A program made the translations under genes and the position numbers. The notes beneath the pieces were generated by a model, which saw only the letters and a program-made list of their open reading frames with translations, searched no databases and had not been told where the DNA came from. A DNA stretch of 64,000 nt. It comes from Devosia equisanguinis (GTDB taxonomy: Bacteria; Pseudomonadota; Alphaproteobacteria; Rhizobiales; Devosiaceae). Location: assembly GCF_900631955.1 (NCBI RefSeq), contig NZ_UZWD01000040.1, positions 1 through 64,000 of the forward strand. Direction: 5' to 3'. Positions 57,062 through 64,000 of the stretch are shown piece after piece. The first letter of the stretch is position 1; the number at the start of each line of letters is the position of its first letter.

Positions 57062-57595
57062 TCAGGCTTCGACGGCAGCCTCGCCGCGGCGAGCCTGCAG
57101 TTCGGAAACCTTGAGGCCGCGACGGGCAGCCACCGAACGGGGGCTGTCAACGCGCTTGAGCGCATCGAAGGTGGCGCGAACCATGTTGTAGGGATTTGCC
57201 GTGCCCTGGGACTTGGCGACGATGTCGTTGATGCCCAGCGTCTCGAAGACGGCGCGCATCGGACCACCGGCGATGATACCGGTACCCGGAACGGCGGCAC
57301 GCAGGATCACCTTACCGGCGCCGTGGCGACCGGCCACGTCGTGGTGAAGGGTGCGGGCATCGCGAAGCGGCACGCGGATCATCTGGCGCTTGGCCTGCTC
57401 GGTTGCCTTGCGGATAGCCTCAGGAACTTCACGGGCCTTGCCGTGACCGAAACCGACGCGACCCTTCTGGTCACCGACAACGACGAGGGCGGCAAAACCA
57501 AAGCGACGGCCGCCCTTCACAACCTTGGCCACACGATTGATGTGGACCAGGCGATCGACGAACTCGCTTTCGCGCTCTTGAACGTCTCTGCTCAT
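57062..57595 (-). CDS. rpsE: 30S ribosomal protein S5
   Basis: The 177-residue product carries the S5 signature [26 protein letters not shown] and [13 protein letters not shown], with an alphaproteobacterial Glu/Ala-rich tail. It lies 21 bases after rplR. Confidence 0.98.
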   Translation of the reverse strand: MSRDVQERESEFVDRLVHINRVAKVVKGGRRFGFAALVVVGDQKGRVGFGHGKAREVPEAIRKATEQAKRQMIRVPLRDARTLHHDVAGRHGAGKVILRAAVPGTGIIAGGPMRAVFETLGINDIVAKSQGTANPYNMVRATFDALKRVDSPRSVAARRGLKVSELQARRGEAAVEA

Positions 57596-57616
57596 AATTC
57601 TTCTTCCTCGCCGTGG

Positions 57617-57979
57617 TTAGAACTGCAGACCGCCCTCGCGGGCAGCATCTGCAAGGGCCTTGACACGGCCATGATAGATATAGGCGCCACGGTCGAAGAC
57701 CACTTCACCCACGCCGGCCTTGACGCCGCGCTCGGCAATCAACTTGCCAACGGCACTGGCGGCCTCGGCGTTCGAACCACTCTTGAGAGCGGTGCGCAGA
57801 TCCTTGTCCAGGGTCGAAGCGGCAGCCAGCGTACGGCCGGATGCGTCGTCGATGATCTGGGCGTAAATATTCTTGTCCGAACGGAAAACCGACAGACGGG
57901 GACGACCAAAGGCACGAGCCTTGAGCGCCTTGCGGACACGGGCCTTGCGGCGCTCCGCGCCCTTTGCAGAAATTGCCAT
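57617..57979 (-). CDS. rplR: 50S ribosomal protein L18
   Basis: The 120-residue product has the 5S rRNA-binding L18 pattern [20 protein letters not shown] and a C-terminal [24 protein letters not shown]. It lies 12 bases after rplF. Confidence 0.98.
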   Translation of the reverse strand: MAISAKGAERRKARVRKALKARAFGRPRLSVFRSDKNIYAQIIDDASGRTLAAASTLDKDLRTALKSGSNAEAASAVGKLIAERGVKAGVGEVVFDRGAYIYHGRVKALADAAREGGLQF

Positions 57980-57991
57980 TTCCGGCGCTCC

Positions 57992-58525
57992 TTACTTCTT
58001 CTTGCCTTCTTTGCGGAAGACCTGCTCGCCCGCGTAACGCACGCCCTTGCCCTTGTAGGGCTCGGGGGGACGCCAGCTGCGGATCTCGGCCGCAACCTGA
58101 CCGACCTGCTGCTTATCGGTGCCGGTAACGACGATCTCAGTCGGCACGGGCACAGCGAGGGTGATACCCTGAGGAGCCTGATAGATCACTTCATGGCTGA
58201 AGCCCAGCGACAGCTTGACGTCCTTGCCCTGCATTGCAGCGCGGTAACCGACGCCCTGGATGGCGAGCTTCTTCTCGAAGCCGGCGCTCACCCCGGTGAC
58301 CAGATTCTGGATCAGCGCGCGGGTGGTGCCCCAGGCAGCGCGAGCCTCACGGGTGTCGTTGGCAGGGGTGATGACGATGCCATCGGCGCCCTGCTCTACA
58401 TTGACGATATCCATGAGCGTGAGGCTCAGTTCGCCCTTCGGGCCCTTGGCGCTCACGACACGACCATTGATCGTGACCGTAACGCCATTTACCGGGGCCA
58501 CCGGTTTCTTGCCAGTACGTGACAT
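57992..58525 (-). CDS. rplF: 50S ribosomal protein L6
   Basis: The 177-residue product begins MSRTGKKPV and ends with the L6 signature [24 protein letters not shown]. It lies 47 bases after rpsH. Confidence 0.98.
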   Translation of the reverse strand: MSRTGKKPVAPVNGVTVTINGRVVSAKGPKGELSLTLMDIVNVEQGADGIVITPANDTREARAAWGTTRALIQNLVTGVSAGFEKKLAIQGVGYRAAMQGKDVKLSLGFSHEVIYQAPQGITLAVPVPTEIVVTGTDKQQVGQVAAEIRSWRPPEPYKGKGVRYAGEQVFRKEGKKK

Positions 58526-58572
58526 ATTGATTCCTTGAGTAATCGTCTTGCCGATCTTCTAAGCCGGGTGGC

Positions 58573-58971
58573 TTAGAAGACGCGGCAGAGTACCTCGCCA
58601 CCCACATTGGCAGCCTTGGCTTCGTGGTCGGCCATCACGCCCTTCGGCGTAGACAGGATCGACACACCCAGACCATTGGCAACCTGTGGAATATTCTTCA
58701 CCGACGCATAGACGCGGCGGCCGGGACGGGAAACGCGCTCGATGGTGCGGATCACGCCTTCATTTTCCGAATACTTAAGTTCGATTTCGTACTCGGCAGC
58801 ACCGTTCTCGAACTTGGTCTCCGAATAGCCGCGGATGAAACCCTCGGACTGGAGAACATCCAGCACACGACCACGAAGGGTCGACGCCGGCGTCGTAACG
58901 GAATTCTTGCGACGCTCCTGAGCGTTGCGGATGCGAGTCAGCATATCGCCGATGGGATCGGAAAAGCTCAT
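58573..58971 (-). CDS. rpsH: 30S ribosomal protein S8
   Basis: The 132-residue product begins [18 protein letters not shown] and has the C-terminal [17 protein letters not shown] of S8, which in E. coli also represses the spc operon by binding mRNA. It lies 13 bases after rpsN. Confidence 0.98.
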   Translation of the reverse strand: MSFSDPIGDMLTRIRNAQERRKNSVTTPASTLRGRVLDVLQSEGFIRGYSETKFENGAAEYEIELKYSENEGVIRTIERVSRPGRRVYASVKNIPQVANGLGVSILSTPKGVMADHEAKAANVGGEVLCRVF

Positions 58972-58984
58972 CTCTAGTTTCTCC

Positions 58985-59290
58985 TTACCAGCTCGACTTC
59001 ACCAGACCCGGGATCAAACCCAGGTTGCCCAGCTGACGCAGGGCAATACGGCTCATCTTGAGCTTGCGATAGTAACCACGCGGACGACCCGACACTTCGC
59101 AACGGTTGCGAATGCGGACCTTGGCCGAGTTGCGCGGCAGCTCAGCCAGCTTGAGGCTGGCCTTGAAGCGCTCTTCGATCGGCGCTTCCTGGTTCTTGAT
59201 GGTGGCCTTGAGAGCAGCGCGCTTGTCGCCAAACTGCTTCGCCAGGGCGGCACGCTTCTTGTTCTTTTCGATGGAGCTGGTCTTTGCCAT
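58985..59290 (-). CDS. rpsN: 30S ribosomal protein S14
   Basis: The 101-residue product is the long, zinc-free form of S14. It contains a single cysteine, in [16 protein letters not shown], instead of CxxC pairs, and ends GLVKSSW. It lies 30 bases after rplE. Confidence 0.98.
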   Translation of the reverse strand: MAKTSSIEKNKKRAALAKQFGDKRAALKATIKNQEAPIEERFKASLKLAELPRNSAKVRIRNRCEVSGRPRGYYRKLKMSRIALRQLGNLGLIPGLVKSSW

Positions 59291-59320
59291 ATCCTGATCC
59301 TTTATCCCTTCCCTATCCGC

Positions 59321-59878
59321 TTACTGGCGGAAGGGGAAGTTGAAAGCCTTGAGAAGCGCACGCGCCTCATCATCGTTCTTGGCCGTCGTGGCAACCACGA
59401 TGTCCATGCCCCAAACCTGATCGATCTGATCGTAGTTGATTTCGGGGAAGATGATGTGTTCCTTGATGCCGAAGGCATAGTTGCCACGGCCGTCAAAGGC
59501 GTTCGGGTTGAGGCCACGGAAGTCGCGGACGCGCGGCAGGGCGATGTTCACCAGGCGGTCCAGGAATTCATACATACGGGCCTTGCGCAGGGTCACCTTG
59601 ACACCCAGCGGCATGTTCTCGCGAACCTTGAAGCCTGCGATGGACTTGCGCGCATGGGTGATAACGGGCTTCTGGCCCGCAATCTTCTGCAGCTCGTCAG
59701 CAGCCGACTTCACCTTCTTGGTGTCGTTGACAGCTTCACCAACGCCGATGTTCAGGACGATCTTGTCCAGGCGCGGCAATTCCATGACGTTCTTGTAGGC
59801 AAACTGCTCACGCAGGGCCGCCTTGATCGTCTGGTCGTATTCGGTCCGGAGACGCGGAACGTAAGCGGTCTCAGCCAT
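59321..59878 (-). CDS. rplE: 50S ribosomal protein L5
   Basis: The 185-residue product carries the L5 signature [14 protein letters not shown] and ends with AFNFPFRQ. It overlaps rplX by eight bases, so translation is coupled. Confidence 0.98.
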   Translation of the reverse strand: MAETAYVPRLRTEYDQTIKAALREQFAYKNVMELPRLDKIVLNIGVGEAVNDTKKVKSAADELQKIAGQKPVITHARKSIAGFKVRENMPLGVKVTLRKARMYEFLDRLVNIALPRVRDFRGLNPNAFDGRGNYAFGIKEHIIFPEINYDQIDQVWGMDIVVATTAKNDDEARALLKAFNFPFRQ

Positions 59879-60182
59879 CGATCTGATCTCCGGTGGTCTT
59901 GGCGACGCGGGACTTCACGCCGTCCTTGATCTGGAAACCGACGCGGGTCGGCTTGCCCTGAGCGTCGGCAACTGCCAGGTTCGACAGGTGGATCGGCGCT
60001 TCCTTGGTGAAGATGCCGGCGTCCTGTGATGCAGTCTGCTTCTGGTGACGACGGACCAGGTTGATACCCTGGACGATCGCGCGGGTTTCGGTCGGGATGA
60101 CGGACAGGACCTGACCGGTCTTGCCCTTGTCCTTGCCGGCCAGGACGACGACCTTGTCGCCCTTCTTAATCTTGGCGGCCAT
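59871..60182 (-). CDS. rplX: 50S ribosomal protein L24
   Basis: The 103-residue product begins [23 protein letters not shown], the KOW motif of L24. It overlaps rplN by one base and rplE by eight. Confidence 0.98.
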   Translation of the reverse strand: MAAKIKKGDKVVVLAGKDKGKTGQVLSVIPTETRAIVQGINLVRRHQKQTASQDAGIFTKEAPIHLSNLAVADAQGKPTRVGFQIKDGVKSRVAKTTGDQIDG

Positions 60183-60550
60183 TACAGCACCTCTGGGGCA
60201 AGCGAGATGATCTTCATGTGGTTCTTGGCGCGGAGTTCGCGCGGAACCGGTCCGAAGATACGGGTGCCGATCGGCTCCTTCTGATTGTTCAGAAGAACGG
60301 CGGCGTTCTTGTCGAAACGAATGACGGTGCCATCGGCCCGGCGGATGTCGGTTGCGGTGCGAACCACAACAGCCTTCATCACCTGGCCCTTCTTAACGCG
60401 GCCGCGCGGAATAGCGTCCTTGACCGAAACGACGATAATGTCGCCGACCGAGGCGTATTTACGATGCGAACCGCCCAGCACCTTGATGCACATGACTCGC
60501 TTGGCGCCGGAATTATCGGCGACGTCGAGATTGGACTGCATCTGGATCAT
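60182..60550 (-). CDS. rplN: 50S ribosomal protein L14
   Basis: The 122-residue product begins [28 protein letters not shown], the L14 signature. It follows rpsQ after 65 bases, the place where the spc operon promoter lies in E. coli. Confidence 0.98.
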   Translation of the reverse strand: MIQMQSNLDVADNSGAKRVMCIKVLGGSHRKYASVGDIIVVSVKDAIPRGRVKKGQVMKAVVVRTATDIRRADGTVIRFDKNAAVLLNNQKEPIGTRIFGPVPRELRAKNHMKIISLAPEVL

Positions 60551-60615
60551 GACTGGATGCCTTCTAGTTGGACCGGCTGCACCGTCATCCGGCGCGCCGA
60601 CCTGAATTGTTTCTC

Positions 60616-60849
60616 TTACGCAGACGGAACAAGCGCCCAGCGCTTGTTCTTACTGATCGGCGCGGTTTCCTCGATCCACACGGTCTGACCGACCTTTGCC
60701 ACATTATTTTCATCATGGGCGTGGTACTTCTTGGAACGACGCACGGTCTTCTTCAGAAGCGGATGAGTGAAACGGCGCTCGACGCGAACCACGATGGTCT
60801 TGTCATTGGCGTCGGAGACCACAGTCCCCTGCAAAACGCGCTTTGGCAT
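60616..60849 (-). CDS. rpsQ: 30S ribosomal protein S17
   Basis: The 77-residue product begins [21 protein letters not shown] and includes [10 protein letters not shown], the S17 pattern. It lies 12 bases after rpmC and closes the S10 part. Confidence 0.98.
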   Translation of the reverse strand: MPKRVLQGTVVSDANDKTIVVRVERRFTHPLLKKTVRRSKKYHAHDENNVAKVGQTVWIEETAPISKNKRWALVPSA

Positions 60850-60861
60850 GGGTTTTATTCC

Positions 60862-61056
60862 TTACTTAGCTGCGTTCTTCTGGGTCAGGATCGTCTTGAT
60901 CCGCGCGATATCGCGACGGACTTCCTTGACCCGGGCCGGCTTTTCCAACTGCTGGGTAGCGCGCTGGAAACGCAGGTTGAACTGTTCTTTCTTCAGGTCG
61001 ACGAGCTGATCTTTCAGTTCGTCTGCGGTCTTGGCCCGCACATCACTGGCTTTCAT
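60862..61056 (-). CDS. rpmC: 50S ribosomal protein L29
   Basis: The 64-residue helical product ([31 protein letters not shown]) is L29, 11 bases after rplP. Confidence 0.97.
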   Translation of the reverse strand: MKASDVRAKTADELKDQLVDLKKEQFNLRFQRATQQLEKPARVKEVRRDIARIKTILTQKNAAK

Positions 61057-61067
61057 GCTCGTGTTCC

Positions 61068-61481
61068 TTAGTCAGCAATACGCGTAATGATACGCGTGGT
61101 GATCGGCAACTTCATTGCACCGAGGCGAAGCGCCTCCTTTGCAACGTCTTCGGGCACCCCGTCAATCTCAAAAACGATACGACCCGGTTTTACGCGTGCG
61201 GCCCAGTACTCGACGGAACCCTTACCCTTACCCATACGGACTTCGGTAGGCTTCTTGGAAACCGGCAGATCCGGGAAAATCCGGATCCACACGCGGCCCT
61301 GACGCTTCATTTCGCGAGTGATCGCGCGGCGGGCAGCTTCGATCTGGCGGGCAGTCACGCGTTCCGGCTCGGTGGCCTTGAGTGCGTACTGGCCGAAAGC
61401 CAGATCGGTACCACCCTTGGCCAGGCCATGGATGCGACCCTTATGGGCCTTGCGGAACTTAGTTCTCTTCGGTTGCAGCAT
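61068..61481 (-). CDS. rplP: 50S ribosomal protein L16
   Basis: The 137-residue product begins [16 protein letters not shown] and has [27 protein letters not shown], the L16 signature. It lies 15 bases after rpsC. Confidence 0.98.
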   Translation of the reverse strand: MLQPKRTKFRKAHKGRIHGLAKGGTDLAFGQYALKATEPERVTARQIEAARRAITREMKRQGRVWIRIFPDLPVSKKPTEVRMGKGKGSVEYWAARVKPGRIVFEIDGVPEDVAKEALRLGAMKLPITTRIITRIAD

Positions 61482-61496
61482 AATGAACTAACCTTC

Positions 61497-62234
61497 TTAT
61501 GCGCGTTCGCGGTCGCGGTCGCCGCGTTCACGGCGCGGTTCGCGCTCGCTACGCTGACCACCTTCACTACCTTCGGTAGCGCGACGTTCATGGGCCGACG
61601 GATCATGCTCGAGGACTTCGCCCTTGAAGATCCAGACCTTGATACCGATGATGCCGTAAGTGGTTTCGGCTTCGGCGGTACCATAGTCGATGTCAGCACG
61701 CAGGGTGTGCAGCGGCACGCGGCCTTCGCGGTACCATTCGGTACGAGCGATGTCGGCACCACCGAGACGACCACCGACATTGACGCGGATACCACCGGCG
61801 CCCATGCGGATTGCGGTCTGCACGGCGCGCTTCATGGCGCGACGGAATGCCACACGACGTTCCAGCTGCTGGGCAATGCCCTGGGCAACCAGCGTCGCAT
61901 CGGTTTCCGGCTTGCGCACTTCAACGATGTTGATGTGCACTTCGCTGTCGGTGAACTTCTTCACCTTGGCGCGGATCTTGTCGATGTCAGCGCCCTTCTT
62001 GCCGATCACGATGCCCGGACGGGCAGTGTGGATCGACACGCGGCACTTGCGGTGCGGACGCTCGATGACGATCTTGGAAACCGCAGCGGCCTTCAGGTCT
62101 TCCATCAGAGCCGTACGGATCTTCAGGTCTTCCTGCAGCAGCGTGCCGTATTCGCCCTTATTGGCGTACCAGCGGCTGTCCCAGGTGCGGTTGATGCCGA
62201 GGCGGAAGCCGATCGGATTGATTTTCTGGCCCAT
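61497..62234 (-). CDS. rpsC: 30S ribosomal protein S3
   Basis: The 245-residue product begins [13 protein letters not shown] and contains the KH-type Gxx[15 protein letters not shown]. It ends with an Arg/Glu-rich extension of about 30 residues typical of this group. It overlaps rplV by one base. Confidence 0.98.
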   Translation of the reverse strand: MGQKINPIGFRLGINRTWDSRWYANKGEYGTLLQEDLKIRTALMEDLKAAAVSKIVIERPHRKCRVSIHTARPGIVIGKKGADIDKIRAKVKKFTDSEVHINIVEVRKPETDATLVAQGIAQQLERRVAFRRAMKRAVQTAIRMGAGGIRVNVGGRLGGADIARTEWYREGRVPLHTLRADIDYGTAEAETTYGIIGIKVWIFKGEVLEHDPSAHERRATEGSEGGQRSEREPRRERGDRDRERA

Positions 62235-62614
62235 TATGCGGCCTCCTCAACTTGCCGGACGACGATCGTCAGATGCGAGAACGGCTTCTCGATACGTGCC
62301 GACTTGCCGCGACCGCGGGCGGTGAAACGCTTCATGACAAGCGAATTACCAACGAAGGCTTCGGCGACGACGAGAGCGTCGGTGTCCAGGCCATGGTTGT
62401 TCTCGGCGTTGGCGATGGCGCTTTCCAACACCTTCTTCACCTGGCCGGAGATACGCTTGTGGCTGAATTCGAGATCGGCCAGAGCACGTTCGACCTTCTT
62501 GCCACGGATCAACTGCGCGACGAGGTTCAGCTTCTGAGGGCTGATGCGCAGCATGCGCAGCACAGCCTTGGCCTCGTTATCCTTGAGAGCGCGCTCAGTC
62601 TTTGGCTTGCCCAT
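62234..62614 (-). CDS. rplV: 50S ribosomal protein L22
   Basis: The 126-residue product has [24 protein letters not shown] and ends with the HLTIVV strand of L22, lining the exit tunnel. ATG 62614, one base after the rpsS stop, is the start; upstream frame to 62683 lies within rpsS and is rejected. Confidence 0.98.
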   Translation of the reverse strand: MGKPKTERALKDNEAKAVLRMLRISPQKLNLVAQLIRGKKVERALADLEFSHKRISGQVKKVLESAIANAENNHGLDTDALVVAEAFVGNSLVMKRFTARGRGKSARIEKPFSHLTIVVRQVEEAA

Positions 62615-62615
62615 C

Positions 62616-62894
62616 TTACTTCCTCTTGGCCTTCTTGTCGGCCGCGTGCCCGTAATAGGTACGGGTCGGAGCGAACTCACCAAACTTGTGGCCGATCATG
62701 TCTTCGGTGACGTTCACCGGAACATGCTTCTGACCATTGTGCACGCCGAACGTGATGCCGACGAACTGCGGCAGGATGGTCGAACGACGGGACCAGATCT
62801 TGACCACATCGCTGCGGCCAGAGGACTGGGCCTTCTCGGCCTTCTTGAGCAGATAGCCGTCGACGAACGGCCCCTTCCAAATCGAACGGGTCAT
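62616..62894 (-). CDS. rpsS: 30S ribosomal protein S19
   Basis: The 92-residue product begins [22 protein letters not shown] and contains [21 protein letters not shown], both S19 marks. It lies three bases after rplB. Confidence 0.98.
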   Translation of the reverse strand: MTRSIWKGPFVDGYLLKKAEKAQSSGRSDVVKIWSRRSTILPQFVGITFGVHNGQKHVPVNVTEDMIGHKFGEFAPTRTYYGHAADKKAKRK

Positions 62895-62897
62895 GTC

Positions 62898-63737
62898 TTA
62901 CCTGCCCTTCTTCACGTGACGGCTGCGAACGATGAACTGGTCCGTTGCCTTGTTGCTGCGGGTACGCTTGCCCTTGGTCGGCTTGCCCCACGGGCTCACC
63001 GGGTGACGGCCACCCGAGGTACGGCCTTCACCACCACCATGCGGGTGGTCGACCGGGTTCATGGTCACGCCGCGGTTGACCGGCTTCTTGCCGAGCCAGC
63101 GGTTGCGACCGGCCTTGCCGAGCGAGGTGTTGGCATGGTCCTGGTTGGACACGGCACCAACGGTCGCCAGACACGTGCCATGCACGCGGCGCTGCTCACC
63201 GGAGTTGAGGCGCAGAATGGCCCAACCATGGTCGCGACCCACATACTGGGCATAGGCACCGGCAGAGCGAGCGACCTGGCCGCCCTTGCGGGGCTTGAGC
63301 TCGATGTTGTGCACGATGGTACCGACCGGCATGCGCTCGAGCGGCATGGCATTGCCCGGCTTCACGTCGACAGTGTTCATCGAAGAGATGACCTTGTCGC
63401 CGGCAGTCAGGCGCTGGGGCGCAACGATATAGGCGAGCTCGCCATCTTCGTACTTGATCAGCGCGATCCAGGCGGTGCGGTTCGGATCGTATTCGAGACG
63501 TTCTACGGTCCCGACTGCGTCGAACTTCACGCGCTTGAAGTCGATGGTGCGGTAGCTGCGCTTGTGACCACCACCACGGTGATAGGCAGTGATGCGGCCA
63601 CGGTTGTTACGACCACCGGTCTTGTTGAGGCCTTCGGTCAAAGCCTTGACCGGGGCGCCCTTCCACAGTTCCGAACGGTCGGTCGTGATCAGGGTACGAC
63701 GGCCTTCGGAGGTGGGATTGTAAGTCTTTAGAGCCAT
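62898..63737 (-). CDS. rplB: 50S ribosomal protein L2
   Basis: The 279-residue product begins [14 protein letters not shown] and contains the conserved [18 protein letters not shown] near the peptidyl transferase centre. It lies 18 bases after rplW. Confidence 0.98.
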   Translation of the reverse strand: MALKTYNPTSEGRRTLITTDRSELWKGAPVKALTEGLNKTGGRNNRGRITAYHRGGGHKRSYRTIDFKRVKFDAVGTVERLEYDPNRTAWIALIKYEDGELAYIVAPQRLTAGDKVISSMNTVDVKPGNAMPLERMPVGTIVHNIELKPRKGGQVARSAGAYAQYVGRDHGWAILRLNSGEQRRVHGTCLATVGAVSNQDHANTSLGKAGRNRWLGKKPVNRGVTMNPVDHPHGGGEGRTSGGRHPVSPWGKPTKGKRTRSNKATDQFIVRSRHVKKGR

Positions 63738-63755
63738 TTTGTTCTGTCTCTTCCC

Positions 63756-64000
63756 TTAGAGGCCGGTCGAAATATCGATCGACTGGCCGTCGACGAGGGT
63801 CACGATCGCCTTCTTGACGTCGTTGCGAACACCGACGCGACCACGGAAGCGCTTCACCTTGCCCTTGCGGACGAGGGTGTTCACTGCCTTGACCTTGACC
63901 GAAAACAGCTGCTCGACGGCGGCCTTGATGTCGGTCTTGTTGGCGTCGATGGCAACGTCGAAGACAACCTGGTTGGCTTCAGAAGCCATGGTCGACTTTT
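63756..64000 (-). CDS. rplW: 50S ribosomal protein L23, 5' end outside the window
   Basis: The visible 81 codons encode L23 ([23 protein letters not shown], then ISTGL at the end). The ATG at 63989 is probably an internal methionine. Codons before it read K-S-T, matching the family segment ITEKSTM about 20 residues into L23, and the frame stays open to the edge. Full-length L23 is about 97 residues, so roughly 17 codons are missing. Confidence 0.95.
   Translation of the reverse strand, partial: KSTMASEANQVVFDVAIDANKTDIKAAVEQLFSVKVKAVNTLVRKGKVKRFRGRVGVRNDVKKAIVTLVDGQSIDISTGL

Noticed and set aside
56696..58522. 608-codon plus-strand frame opposite rplO-rplF
   Set aside because: It spans five ribosomal genes on the other strand and reads through their intergenic gaps, so it is a codon-bias artefact.
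63756..63989. rplW as a complete 77-residue gene starting at 63989
   Set aside because: The frame continues as K-S-T to the window edge and matches the inner part of L23, so this ATG is internal.

Overview
The window reads as chromosomal DNA of an alphaproteobacterium of the order Hyphomicrobiales (Rhizobiales), most likely Devosia or a close relative. Grounds: an ExoR-like Sel1 protein; the order pcm-tolC-popZ-valS; the block scpA-scpB-tatABC-serS-surE-nlpD-yajC-secDF followed by homologues of the mitochondrial complex I assembly factors NDUFAF3 and NDUFAF6; a short adenylate kinase; TrmFO; a GTTC-N7-GTTC type LexA box before uvrA; and high GC. The order is fairly secure, the genus is a guess.

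Layout. 0.1-9.5 kb: exoR, an ABC exporter, valS, popZ, tolC and a Pcm-family methyltransferase. 9.5-11.1 kb: a small acidic protein, tRNA-Cys and a GNAT-Rnk fusion protein. 11.2-20.2 kb is an accessory region with three proteins ending in DUF4214 domains: a 1453-residue cadherin/RTX protein, a subtilisin-like protease with a P-domain, and a 391-residue RTX-like protein. A phosphonate-type hexapeptide acyltransferase broken by one in-frame amber codon also lies here. 20.5-28.4 kb is a carbon-phosphorus lyase operon phnGHIJKLM read leftwards. It is divergent from phnF, a BenE-type transporter and mobA. The phnG-phnF gap holds two HutC-type operators and a likely Pho box.

29-36.7 kb: tRNA-Asn, a hotdog thioesterase, trmFO, two small DUF1127-type genes, uvrA, and the NDUFAF6/NDUFAF3 homologues. 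36.8-49.2 kb: secDF, yajC, a DUF815 ATPase, an NlpD-like lipoprotein, surE, serS, tatCBA, an orphan ABC ATPase, scpB and scpA. 49.4-51.5 kb: a P-loop kinase-like protein, an NAD(P)-dependent reductase and a small membrane protein. 51.6 kb to the right edge is the S10-spc-alpha ribosomal superoperon read leftwards. It runs from rplW, cut by the window edge, through secY and adk to rpoA and rplQ, and ends at a clear intrinsic terminator.

How parts work together: SecY, SecDF-YajC and TatABC are protein export machinery. TolC is an outer-membrane channel that could serve type I secretion of the DUF4214 proteins, although no ABC/HlyD partner is encoded here. The phn genes convert phosphonates to phosphate and look doubly controlled, by PhoB (phosphate starvation) and by PhnF (local repressor). 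No IS element, prophage, CRISPR array or rRNA operon was seen. Intergenic gaps carry several short palindromic repeats. All calls come from reading the sequence; no database search was run.
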